Positions 1 through 9,694 of a stretch of 48,000 bases of DNA are shown here, in pieces (within the stretch, counting starts at the first letter, position 1; each line of letters begins with the position of its first letter). This stretch comes from Geosiphon pyriformis. Taxonomy: Eukaryota > Glomeromycota > Glomeromycetes > Archaeosporales > Geosiphonaceae. Both the position numbers and the translations under genes were made by a program. The notes under the pieces are model-generated. The model worked only from the letters and a program-made list of their open reading frames with translations, had not been told where the DNA came from and did not search any database. The stretch spans positions 80,377 to 128,376 of the forward strand of contig JAAOMT010000235.1 in assembly GCA_016748015.1 (NCBI GenBank), given 5' to 3'.

Positions 1-481
1 TCATTAGAGTAGCCTACAGACAAGATTCCTGTAGAAGAGTTGACTTTTACAGCAAAGTAACTACACATTTTTAGTGAGCTTCCAGACGAGCAATTCCTGG
101 GAAAGAGTTGACATTTACTACAACATAACTACATAAAGTAACTGGCAAAGAATTGGCCATTCCACTTATAAGCCCAGCAGTTCAAATTATAAAAGATAAT
201 TTGAAGATAAATTCAGTTATTGGAGGTTCAACTACTTCCTGAAAACGTGAATTCACAGCAAATCAACATTATCAACATTTAAGAAAAGAGACCAAAAACC
301 TCCGGTAACACCGGGAGACTACTGAGAAGATAACAATTAAATTTCTGTTCATTATACAAAGAACTCCACAACAAAACCTTCAGATCAACAAGATCTTCAG
401 AAACCAATATTGATATAACAATTGAGCACCAAGTTACAGGTTTGTTATTTGATTTGAGACCCCAAATAATCACCTATAACA
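1..481. mobile_element. End of an unidentified LTR-like element, cut by the window edge
   Basis: No coding region is visible. The segment stops abruptly in ...CCTATAACA at 481. From 482 the sequence is recognisable LINE RNase H on the minus strand, so 481/482 is an insertion boundary. The CA end, a TATA-like stretch at 165-172 and a perfect small hairpin (CCGGT-AAC-ACCGG, 302-314) suit an LTR. It is not the same LTR as the gypsy copies further right, although both end in ATAACA. The matching start and the rest of the element lie outside the window, so orientation and family are unknown. It could also be the end of another kind of insertion. Confidence 0.45.
8..138. repeat. Two imperfect ~65-bp direct repeats
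   Basis: Positions 8-72 and 73-138 align along their length. Both carry AGAGTTGAC, a CAGAC block before it and a TAACTACA block after it. They lie inside the LTR-like end and upstream of its TATA-like stretch, where LTR enhancer repeats often sit. Confidence 0.5.
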
Positions 482-780
482 ACATCTTTAGAACCAGCTT
501 TTACCAGTAATCTGTCTGTTGATATTTCAATTTTTTTTTTAAGCCTCAACTTATTACATACCCTTCTCCATTGTGGTAATAAAGTGTCAGAAATTTGTAT
601 GTAAATAGTATTCCTTTGCATTGTTTCTATGTTATCTGGTATTAAGTTAGTTATTTTGTGCATCCTTAATGCTTCACATTAAACTAGATCAATTTTTTTG
701 CACTCATCTATAGTAAGTGTGGCTTCTAGTGTCTTAAACCATCTGGGAATTCTACTACCATCACTTTGTCTGTACTTCTT
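482..780 (-). pseudogene. LINE A N-terminal RNase H fragment
   Basis: The reading matches the LINE D segment around 19790-20100, including QRNTIYIQISDTLLPQWR and EISTDRLLVKAG. The first RNase H aspartate motif, STDGS in LINE D, is STDRL here. Homology ends at 482, so the remaining catalytic residues are missing. Confidence 0.75.
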
Positions 781-792
781 TGTAAAGTCTAT

Positions 793-1491
793 CTATGTTA
801 TTAGTGATCCATCTTTGTTCTGTACTTGATACAAATACAACATGTTTTCTTTCCTTAATAAGTTTCTAACTTTAGTGTAGGTTGCAAATGAAGCTAAAAC
901 AGTCTCAATTAAGTGTGCTTGTGGTCTTAAAGACTTAGATACCCCATATGTATTATCAGAGTTTTTGAATGAGATGCCTCTTTTTTTCATTATCTGTATG
1001 ATGTTTGCTATAAGATTAATCTCTGACTTAGATTGTTTATAAGTGGGATATTCAAGTATATTATGAGCTGACCATTTTTGAAACTGCAAATTGGCTAATC
1101 TAATTTTTGTAGCCATTTCAGCAATATTATTACTGTTCAGTCTAACCAACAAATCTGTAATCTTGTTTTTTGTTTGTATATCATCAACTCTAAACAAATT
1201 GTACAAGGATGAGTAATGCATGGCACTGGCTGAAAAATCTACTGAGAGTTTTGCTTTTTTTTTTACAGTAACTGAGATCTTTGAGGTCCATCTCTTGGCC
1301 CAACTGTTTGGTATATGGGTCAATTGAGATCTAAATTCTATTGTCAGACTGAGTACACTGTTGAAAATATAAATTACCTGTTTTTTAGTGATGTGTTTCT
1401 TTCTAATAACCCCATATACTGCTTTAATGTCAGAACCTATCATCTTCAGCACAGTCTCATTTTTTTCATCTGCTCTAATCCACACCCCCAA
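793..1491 (-). pseudogene. LINE A post-RT (thumb/connection) region
   Basis: This is a 232-codon open frame directly after the RT stop and in the same frame as the RT, separated from it only by the TGA at 1495-1497. It begins with GVWIRADEKNETVLKMIG and contains FRSQLTHIPNSWAKRW, and it matches LINE E 17753-18311 and LINE D around 20350-20750. No catalytic motif is expected. In other LINEs this region connects the RT palm to RNase H. Confidence 0.8.
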
Positions 1492-1494
1492 ATA

Positions 1495-3036
1495 TCAAGT
1501 GCATGTAGACAGATCCAACAATTTCAAGATTTGTTTGTTTGGACCAAACTTTAGTGGCTTAATCAATACTGACTTCCTTTTAGAGAGTCTAATTATTATT
1601 GTTTCAGTCTTATCTAAATTGATTTTAATATCCACTATTCTAAAGAAGGAGCTGGCTGTATCCAGAATACTCTGCATTCCTAGTCTTAAGTTAGCTATCC
1701 ACACTGTGTTATCAACAAAGGCCAGGTGGTTTACTAATGCTATTAAGGATTGTATGTTTGTTTGATTGTCCCACTTTTTCCATTCAGTTTTTAATTTATA
1801 TCCTTGGCTGTAATTGGTTTGTTTTACTTTACACAATAAGAGATCATAGAAAATCCTCCACATAATAGGTGAGCTTGTTCCTTCCTGATTCAGTTTATTC
1901 TGTACATGATATTTATCACTTAGCCCAAACTCAGTAATGATCCTATTGCTTTTATTGTTGTGCATCAAGCAAAATAGCTTAGTAAACCTATTGTTCATTT
2001 TGATTCTCTTTAGTGCAGCTTCTATGGGTTTCCATCCCACTGAGTTATATGCTTTTTTTATGTCCTGAAATGTAAACCAAGTCTTATTACCAAATTCTCT
2101 TACATGCTCAACAACAGCATTAATCACATAAATTGGCACTGCTGTAGAAGTATTCTTTAAAACTGAGGTGTTATAACTTTTTAGAACATTGTGGAGCTTA
2201 CATGCTTTTGATATTCTTGCAGTAAGAATCTTTGTTAAGATCTTTCTAGTGCTTTCAATGAGTGTGATCGGCCTGGTAATGTTAATATTGCCACCCCATT
2301 CTTTTGGCTTTGGAATTAGTATGACTTGTGCTATTCTCAACTCCTCAGGCATGTTTGCTGCTTTTATGCAAGCATTAAGCAATGTTCTTAGTTTAGACTT
2401 AGTATTAGGCCCAGTTTTCCTCCAAAGTTCAGCTTGTATGTCTGATGGGCCAAGGGTTTTGTTATGAGGTGTGTGGCTTAATATGTATTCAAATTCCTCA
2501 TTTGTTATTTCAGCCATCACATTATCAAAGACATGGTCTGAAATGCTCTCAATTGGCTTAAACCTGTATTCCCAACTTTTCCATAGTTCAGGTTCAAGAA
2601 TTTTTGTTCTAGTCTACTCTTGAGCTTTCTTGTTTACTAGCTTTTTGATTTCATCAGGATCATCATAGAATTTGCCTTCTTCAATGATATGGTCTAGTAC
2701 TATTCTTTGTCTTTTTCTGTTTATAATACTTTTGATCATTGATTCTTTGCTTAGTTCAAAGTTCTGTTGTCTTTTGATGATATTGTCCATTATCTGCCTC
2801 TGCTGTTGTAGCCTGATCCTAACATACAGTGTAGATCTGTATTCTTTTTTAATGCTTAATAATTTTATAATAAGCTTATCTTTTGGAAGAGTCATTAGAT
2901 ATGCATTAACTATTTCAGATTTCAACTGTTTCCATTTGGCCAGTAGCTGCATAATATTGTTATCATGCATATTTGTATTGTTTACTCTTATTTGTTTGAT
3001 TATATCAGCAACAATCTTAACAAGCTTGTAATCCAT
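1495..3036 (-). pseudogene. LINE A linker and reverse transcriptase
   Basis: 2614-3036 is the basic linker after the endonuclease (MDYKLVKIVADIIKQIRVN start). 1495-2520 is a 341-codon open frame with the RT fingers and palm: PKPKEWGGNINITRPITL, motif A FTFQDIKKAYNSVG, a degraded motif B (EGTSSPIMW) and motif C FVDN at 1708-1719. Canonical motif C ends in two aspartates, so the second is Asn here and the enzyme should be dead. The frame ends in TGA (1495-1497), where LINE D has CAA. Both are expected products of an ancestral CGA codon. Confidence 0.85.
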
Positions 3037-3309
3037 GCATTTATTCTTTGTGTGTACAGATCAGGCTTCCACTTTCCTTTTTAGGCATTCAGCAGCTTGT
3101 AACACAATCTCTTTGATTGTAAGCCACATCTAGTTTAGATCATCATTTCTGTTATCTATTGATTTTTTTTGTGCTTTATCTGTTAGTCAATCAGTTTCTC
3201 TTGCATAGATCTCCTATTGAACTCCAGATGTTTTTTTAACATCAATCATAGTTATGCTACACTTCTTCCTTCCAGATCTAGATTTTTTAGTACCTGCCAA
3301 GATTCTATT

Positions 3310-4008
3310 AGATCAGATAATTGTTACCACTGCTTTGTGATCAGTGCTAAATAATTCATTAACATTAATTACCCCAATATTTGTGACTAATAAGGCTGTA
3401 ATAACATCAGTAAACACATAATCTAATTTTCTTTGTACTCCATTTGATGCCCATGTATTATCTAGATTGTTTACTGTATACATTCTATGTATATCTACCA
3501 GGTTCATGTATTGTAACAATGTTGCAATAGAACATTTTTTTTTTTGTTTGTGGCAAATGTTTCTTCAAGTGATTTGGATGCCAGATCTTCATTCAAATTG
3601 CCTGTCACTATAACAATTTCTTTGTTTTGCTAAAAGCTTTTTGATCTCTTTTGCCACTGCTTTTTCAGTAGTTGATTTAGAAGCAGGCATATACAACCCA
3701 ACTATATGTACACTTATTCTACACATAAATTTCAATACCAGGTGCAATAGTCTCTCATAATAACCTCTAATTACCTCCACATAATAAGTCCAACATTTTT
3801 TAACCAGTATACCCACCACAGTTTCCATTTGTTTCTCATTGCTTGACTTCCAAAAAGTGTAATATTCCTCAGTACCAAAAAACACCTCTTTTTTTTTGAG
3901 TGGAGTTAGTTTAATTTCTGTAATGACCACAAAATCAAACTGTTTGTCCTTAATCCATTGTAATATCTCATCAGTTTTGCCAGGATTGTTAAGTTCTCTA
4001 ACAAAAAA
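3310..4008 (-). pseudogene. LINE A endonuclease domain (APE type)
   Basis: This domain would nick target DNA to prime reverse transcription. The reading starts at the VRELNNPGK block and shows ITEIKL (the catalytic Glu motif), VGILVKKCW, HIVGLYMPAS and, towards the low coordinate, SNGVQRKLDYVFTD and STDHKAV. The GDLN motif region near 3600 is scrambled by frameshifts. Longer continuous frames exist that run from this domain into antisense half-LINE sequence above 4010, but that fusion is accidental. It is the first part of ORF2 and the linker and RT follow at lower coordinates. Confidence 0.8.
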
Positions 4009-5936
4009 AAAAACTTTTTCTCTCCTAAATTTCATGACCACAAATAGAGCTAAAAGTAAAAAAGTTGTAAACATTACTTTTCCTATGATGACTAATAAAG
4101 TTTCAACATAAGAAGGTCTCTCTGTTATTGAAGCAGCTAGACAAAACGTTCTGACAACATTTCCTTTAAAAAATAATAGTAATAAGCTGTCTTTAGCAGC
4201 TTCTGGTTCATTTTCTTTATCTTTGGCTGGTAGTTCTTCTCCAGTCAAAGTTCCTTCAAAAAGACACACTTGGGTTAGTCTCAGTGTTGTCTTCACTACT
4301 TCAAAAAGCCCAAAGATTTTTAATAACAGACCAGTTAACAAGTTGGTCTTTTCTGCTCTCATCACTCCCACTATTACTTCTACTACTACTGCTTCACAAA
4401 TGGCCGCGAAAGCCAAAAATTCCAGAAAACAGCAGCAGACAGTCACAACTGCTATGGTCACACTGAACCTCTTTGTGGTTCCAGATGAGATCTTTGGTAA
4501 GATTTCCACAGCAGCAGCCAGCCCTCTTCCTGATATGAATGGCAACAGCAGCAGCACATCTCCCAAGATGGGCCAAGATCAACCACTGGCTGTGTTGTTT
4601 AATGTGGTAATCTCCAGCAGATTATCACCAATCCCAGTAGCAAAACAGTCCATCAATCCAGATGATCTCAAAGATTGGGCTGATTAGATGGAAATGGAAT
4701 CAACTGTCTCTTCCTCAGTTTCTGGTGCTGTTGATAGTAGTGCTTGGGAAAATGTGAATGGTCATTAGAGGTTCTCTGGTTGGATGGCCTCCAATCTAAT
4801 ACCTGGAGCTACATTCAAGATTAAAATGGTCCTGCTTGGTTTCTTGTTCCAGTTACTGCCTGGTTGTATTGGGCTTAAGTCAGTTTTATAAAATACTGTT
4901 AAGTTGTTCTGTGTGGAATTTGCATCTTAGGAGTATCTAAATGGTGCTACCAAAGTGGTCATTAGTAATGAGGTGTTTTTGACCACTCTTAAGATTGCAT
5001 GGTCTTCTGGTGTGGCCTCTGTTTCTTTTCTTTTCTTGTCAGTTGCACTGCATAACATATCTTTGGGTACCTTTTCTAATGACATCAAAACTGCTCTTGG
5101 CATTTTTGGTGTTGTCACTTCTGTTAAGTTAAAGTCTGTTGGCTTATGGCAATATGCTGTGGTTAATTTTAAAAACATTTCTTCTGCTGCTGTTGCTCTC
5201 TTTAACTGGTCTGTATTGGTCAGAAAAGATAGTGTTAGAATTCTGCCTGTTGTCAACTAAAAGGAGATTATTTCCTCAAGAGATGCATTTAAAGCTAAGT
5301 TGGTCAATCTTCCATTTGGCTATACTGCCTTTGAGATAAGTAATTTGGTCTCCCAAGTTGGTGGCCATACGTGTTTCATTCCTTGCTTCCCTGAATCTTA
5401 TTAACGTCAATGCTTTGCTGTAATTACCTTTGATTCTTTGAAATCTCTAAATGTTGCTGTGTCAAAAACTAGTACCTTGTGTGGTTGTCACATCTGGTGG
5501 GAAACTCTTGGGTGTCACTGCTGCTACAAGTGTCATGACTTGAATCATTTGACTGTGAACTGCAAAAAATTGCCTCCTCTCTCACCTAAACTCCCTTCCA
5601 ACATCTTTGGTGGCCCCAAAAATTTCAAATCTTCATTTGTTAGATCTAAATCTTATGCCAAGACTGCTGCTATTGTGGTTTCTCCTGGTGCTGCTGCTGC
5701 TGATATGGAATTGGATCTTAGTGGTTCTCCCAAAACTGCAACACCTGTGTTGCCTGCTGTTTTTTCTGTTTCCAATACTGCTGTTAAATCTAGGTTGGCT
5801 TCTCTTGAATCCCACCTTAGTGAACTATCTGTGTTGATTAAAATCTTGGTTGAACCTATTGGTGTTCTGGTTGCATTGGTTATCAAATTGCTGTTTACTC
5901 CATCTGCCATAGATGTGTCAGTTAAGGAATGTATAA
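4009..5936 (+). mobile_element. Half-LINE copy 1 (ORF1-only non-LTR element), 3'-truncated
   Basis: This is the first of five copies of the same element in the window. It starts at an A-rich leader and CTTTTTCTCTCC before the ATG at 4034. It is cut off at 5936, before the acidic C-terminus, 3' UTR and poly(A) seen in copies 2 to 5. Copy 2 starts again 17 bp later. Half-LINE means an ORF1 gene followed directly by a LINE-type 3' tail, with no endonuclease or RT. Confidence 0.85.
4034..5936 (+). pseudogene. Half-LINE copy 1 ORF1-like protein (RRM + CCHC)
   Basis: This is a broken ORF1p, presumably an RNA-binding particle protein. The N-terminal ~200 residues are a Ser/Thr/Pro-rich, probably disordered region starting MTTNRAKSKK. 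An RRM-like fold follows around 5000-5250 (VALHNISLG strand, GIFGVVTSVKLK, LWQYAVVNFKN). A knuckle is at about 5520 (CYKCHDLNHLTVNC, C-x2-C-x4-H-x4-C). Then comes a heptad-like stretch LASLESHLSELSVLIK. In-frame stops include 4109, 4685, about 4767, 4888 and 5258. Nearly all are C-to-T changes in CAG, CAA or CGA when compared with sister copies. Confidence 0.8.
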
Positions 5937-5953
5937 AGGTAACTATAGAGTTA
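5937..5953. other. Unexplained 17-bp filler between half-LINE copies 1 and 2
   Basis: Copy 1 departs from its sister copies after GAATGTATA, and copy 2's A-rich leader starts near 5954. The short AAGGTAACTATAGAGTT in between matches neither copy. It could be filler from a deletion or recombination, or a degraded scrap of LINE B target. Confidence 0.4.
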
Positions 5954-5980
5954 AAAAAAACTTTTTCTCTTCTAAATTTC

Positions 5981-8239
5981 ATGACCACGAATAGAGCTAA
6001 GAGTAAAAAAGTTGCAAATGTTACTTTTCCTATAGTAACTAATAAAGTTTCAACACGAAAGGGTCTCTCTGTTATTGAAGCAGCTAGACAAAATGTTCTG
6101 GCAACATTTCCTTTAAAAAATAATAGTAATAAGCTGCCTTTAGTGGCTTCTGGTTCATTTTCTTCACCTTTGGCTGGTAGTTCTTCTTCAGTCAAAGTTC
6201 TTTTAAAAAGACACACTTGGATTAGTCCCAGTGTTGTCTCCACTACTTCAAAAAGCCCAAAGATTTTTAATAACAGACCAGTTAACAAGTTGGTCTTTCC
6301 TGCTCTCACTGCTCCCACTACTACTTTTACTACTACTGCTTCACAAATGGCTGTAAAAGTGAAAAATCCCAAAAAACAGCAGTAGGCAGTCGCAACTGCT
6401 ATGGTCACACTGAACCTCTTTGTGGTTCCAGATAAGATCTTCAGTAAGATCTCCACAGCAGCAGCCAGCCCTATTTCTGATATGGATGGCAACAGCAGCA
6501 GCATATCTCCAAGATCAATTATTGGCTGTATTGCCTGATGTGATATTCTCCGGCAGATCATCACCAATCCCAGTAGCAAAACAGTCTATCAATCCAAATA
6601 ATCTCAAAGATTGGGCTGATCAGATAGAAATGGAAACAACTGTCCCCTCTTCAGTTTCTGGTGCAGCTGATGCTGGTGCTTAGAAGAATGTGAATGGACG
6701 TCAAAAGTTCTCTGGTTGGGTGGCCTTCAATCTTGTACTTGGTGCTACATTTAAGATCAAGATGGCTTTGCTCAGTTCTTTGTTTCAGTTGCTGCCTGGT
6801 TATATTGGGCTTAAATCTGTTTTACGAGATGCTATTAAGTTGTTCTGTGTGGAATTTACATCTCAGGAGTGTCTAAATGGTGCTACCAAAGTGGCCATTG
6901 GTGATGAGGTTTTTTTGACTACTCTTAAGATTGCACGGTCTTCAAAAGTGACCTTTGTTTCTTCCTCTTCTTTGTCAGTTGCACTGCACGATGTACTCTT
7001 GGGTACTTTTTCTGATGACATCAAATCTGCTCTTGGCATTTTTGGTGTTGTCACTTTTGTTAAGTTGAAGCCTGCTGGCTTATGGCAATATGCTGTGGTT
7101 AACTTTAAGGACATTTTTTCTGCTGCTGCTGCTCTCTCTAACTGGTCTGTATTGGTCAGAAAAGATAGTGTTAGGATCTTTTCCATTGCCAACCAAAAGG
7201 AGGTTATCTTCTCAAGAGATGTATTCAAAGCTAAGTTGGTCAATCTTCCGTTTGGCTGTATTGCCTTTGAGATAAGTGATTTGGTCTCCCAAGTTGGTGG
7301 CTGTATGTGTTTCATTCTTCGCTCTCCTGAATCTTATTGATGTTAATGCTTTGCTGTGGTTACCTTTGATTCTTTGGAATCTCTGAATGTTGCTGTGTCA
7401 AACACTGGTACCTTGCATGATTGTCGCATCTGGTGGGAAACTCCTGGATGTCACCGCTGCTACAGGTGTCAAGACTTGAATCATTTGGCTGTGAACTGCA
7501 AGAAGTTGCCTCTTCTCTTACCTAAACTCTCTTTCAACACCTTTGGTGGCCCCAAAAATTTCAAATCTTCATTTGTTGGATCTAAATCTTATGCCAAGGC
7601 TGTTGCTTTTGTGGTTCCTTCTGGTGCTGCTGCTGCTGATATGGAATTGGATTTTGGTGGTTCTCCTGAAACTGCAACACCTGTGTTGCCTGCTGTCCTT
7701 CTGTTCCCACTACTGCTGTTGAATCTAGGTTGGCTTCTCTTAAATCCCACCTTAGTGAACTATTTGTGTTGATTAAATTTTTGGTTGAACCAGTCGGTGC
7801 TCTGGTTGCATTGGTTACCAAATTGCTGTCTATTCTATCTGCCATGGATGTGTCAGTTAAGAAATGTGTAGATGGGTTGGCTAAGCAAAATAAAGGCTTG
7901 GCTGCTGTTGTCACTGTGATGCAGAAAAAATTAACACGTCTTGAAACAATAAGTGAATGGATTTGCTTGGAGAATGGATCAGATGTTGATGACATGGTTG
8001 ATGATGTTGATAAGGATGATAATGAAGATAAAGACATTTCAGTTTATGATAACACCTTCAATGTCATAATGCATCTATGAGAAGATCAGCCTTTAAGAAT
8101 CAAATCCAGTCCTGATCAGACTGCTAAGTAGATAAGTGGTATGGTTAAGAATAGTCATGAGCTTGTTAGCATTATAGGTAAGATGTATAAATTAGATATG
8201 TTTGATACATTAGGTAGCAAAGGTAGTACTAGCATGTAG
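5981..8239 (+). pseudogene. Half-LINE copy 2 ORF1-like protein (RRM + CCHC + acidic tail)
   Basis: The domains match copy 1. The RRM-like part is intact in the 217-codon run 6690-7340 (ALHDVLLGTFSDD, GIFGVVTFVKLK, LWQYAVVNFKD). The knuckle is CYRCQDLNHLAVNC near 7470. The heptad stretch and the C-terminal acidic segment DDMVDDVDKDDNEDKD lie in 7730-8080. Damage includes TAG at 6383 (CAG in sisters), an 11-bp deletion near 6512, TAG at 6681 (TGG in sisters), TGA at 7338 and a frameshift near 7700. The reading ends at the same ATG-TAG found in all copies. Confidence 0.82.
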
Positions 8240-8376
8240 TTAGGGCTTTCTACTAAGTGGTTAGCCGTATTTTGTAAACTTTGTATTATTGGGTAAGCTG
8301 GCTTTATGAAAGCACCACATTACTGTGAACATAACTAATAAATGATCAGCGTGGCTACATGTTAGCAAAAAAAAAA
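8240..8376 (+). promoter_or_regulatory. Half-LINE 2 3' tail: stem-loop, poly(A) signal, poly(A)
   Basis: 8244-8266 can fold as GGC...CTACT-A-AGTGG...GCC. A second small hairpin is GCTTT-ATG-AAAGC near 8300. AATAAA lies about 25 nt before the A-tract. The same order of signals is present in half-LINEs 3-5 and in LINE D and LINE E. A LINE reverse transcriptase would be expected to recognise this tail (inference). Confidence 0.7.
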
Positions 8377-8448
8377 TTCTATAATAAGCTTATCTTTTGG
8401 AAGAGTCATCAGATATGTACTATTTGTTTCAGGTTTCAATTGTTTCCA

Positions 8449-9540
8449 TTAAGCCAAGAGCTGCATAACATTGTTATTATGCATATTTGTATTGTTTGCT
8501 CTTATTTGTTTGATTATATTGGCAACAACCTTAAAAAGTTTGTGATCCATGCATTTTTTCTTTGTGTGTGTAAATTGGGCTCTCACTTTCCTTTTTGGTA
8601 GGCAGTTAGCAGCTTGTAATACAGTCTTCTTGATTGTAAGCCACATCTGGTTTAGCTGTTATCTATCAATTTTCTTTGTGCTTCATTTGTTAGTCGATCA
8701 GTTTTTTTAGCATAGATTTCCCATTAGACTCCAGATGCTTTTTTAACATCAATTATAGTTGTGCTACACTTCTTACTTCCAGATCTAGATTTTTTAGTGC
8801 CTGCCAAGATTCTATCAGATCAGATGATAGTTATCACTGCTTTGTGATCAGTGCTAAATGATTCATTAACATCAATTACCCCAATATTTGTGACCAGTAA
8901 GGCTGTAAAAACATCAGTAAACACATAGTCTAATCTTCTTTGTACTCTATTTGATGCCCATGTATTGTTTAAATTGTTTATTGCATACATTCTATGTATA
9001 TCCACCAGATTCATCTGTTGCAGCAATGTTGCAGTGAAACATTTTTTTTCTTTGTTTGTGGCAATTGTCTTTTTAAGTGATTTGAATGTCAAATTTTCAT
9101 TCAAATCACCTGCCACTAACAATTTCTTTGTTTTGCACAATGTCTGCTAAAAGCTTTCTGATCTCTTTTGTCACTGCCTTTTTAGTAGATGATTTTGATG
9201 TAAGCATATACAACCCAACTATGTGTACACTTATTTTACTCCTAAATTTTAATACCAGATACAATAATCTTTCATGATAACTGCTGATTACCTCCACATG
9301 GTGAGTCCAACATTTTTTTACCAGTATGTCCACCCCAGTTTCCATTTGTTTTTCAGTGCTTGACTTCCAAAAGATGTGATAATTCCCAGTGCCAAAAAAC
9401 ACCCCTTTTTCTTTGAGTAGGGTCAGTTTGATTTCTGTAATGACCATAAAATCAAACTGTTTATTTTTAATCCATTGTAGTACTTCCTCAGCTTTGCCAG
9501 AATTGTTAAGTCCTCTAACATTAATAGTTCCTATTTTTTA
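8449..9540 (-). pseudogene. LINE B ORF2: endonuclease and linker fragment
   Basis: The APE endonuclease motifs are largely kept: ITEIKLTLLKEKGVFFG, VGLYMLTSKS, VAGDLNENL (the GDxN motif), TWASNRVQRRLDYVFTD and STDHKAV. The catalytic Glu, Asp/Asn and the final Asp-His are therefore all visible, split between open runs at 9106-9447 and 8820-9140. The linker run 8449-8646 follows. It is broken by frameshifts near 9130 and stops near 8700. Confidence 0.8.
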
Positions 9541-9558
9541 AGTATTATTATCTGCAAT
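9541..9558. repeat. LINE E target-site duplication, left copy
   Basis: AGTATTATTATCTGCAAT is repeated exactly at 45132-45149, directly after the LINE E poly(A). It is LINE B sequence near the start of ORF2, and the LINE B reading continues correctly from 9558 to 45150. Confidence 0.93.
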
Positions 9559-9694
9559 AAGCAAAGAAAAAAAATATTTTTCCTTCTTTGTCTGTTACCA
9601 CAAAATTTACTACATCTCAAATTTGGAAAAATAGTTTTTTGCTAAAAGATACCTTTAGTTAAAAGTATACTTTATTATTATAACAGACTTCAAA
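9559..9694 (+). promoter_or_regulatory. LINE E 5' UTR
   Basis: The 5' UTR is about 135 bp and A/T-rich. It aligns with 47413-47533 (minus) of LINE B, including CCACAAAATTTACTAC and TTTATTATTATAACAGACTT. Two independent copies therefore begin at the same place, as expected for full-length LINE 5' ends that carry an internal promoter. No promoter motif could be identified. Confidence 0.65.

Larger units (their letters stand above)
482..4008 (-). mobile_element. LINE A: ORF2 remnant of an APE/RNase H LINE
   Basis: Read on the minus strand, this stretch holds endonuclease, linker, reverse transcriptase, thumb region and the start of RNase H, in that order. Each part is closely similar to LINE E and LINE D elsewhere in the window. 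It breaks off at 482 against the LTR-like end. At 4008 it stops within the first endonuclease motif and is followed by the A-rich 5' end of half-LINE 1. ORF1, the 5' UTR and the 3' tail are absent. Frames are broken many times. Confidence 0.85.
5954..8376 (+). mobile_element. Half-LINE copy 2, complete from leader to poly(A)
   Basis: The element is about 2.4 kb: A-rich leader and CTTTTTCTCTTC, ATG at 5981, ORF1 to the TAG at 8237-8239, 3' UTR 8240-8366, AATAAA at 8337-8342 and poly(A) at 8367-8376. There is no ORF2 and no gap where one has been lost. The right flank is LINE B (minus strand). The left flank is truncated copy 1 instead of LINE B, so no target duplication can be identified and a rearrangement must have happened at the left side. 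Confidence 0.87.
8377..9558 (-). mobile_element. LINE B, left part (ORF2 endonuclease and linker)
   Basis: This is the continuation of LINE B from 45150. The two pieces are separated by LINE E and its 18-bp target duplication at 9541-9558. Minus-strand reading goes from the start of ORF2 through the endonuclease into the linker, and is cut at 8377 by half-LINE 2. The RT and everything after it are missing. Confidence 0.85.

Noticed and set aside
3589-4566. 325-codon minus-strand open frame
   Set aside because: It fuses LINE A endonuclease to antisense of half-LINE 1. The junction at about 4009 is a transposon boundary, so the fusion is accidental.
5653-6579. Long hydrophobic minus-strand open frame (308 codons), recurring antisense to the N-terminus of every half-LINE (also 13020-13607, 24006-24546, 44036-44635)
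   Set aside because: It mirrors the Ser/Thr/Ala/Pro-rich sense protein, whose codons rarely give stops in that antisense frame. The sense frame has the domains and the start. A role for the antisense product cannot be excluded but nothing supports it.
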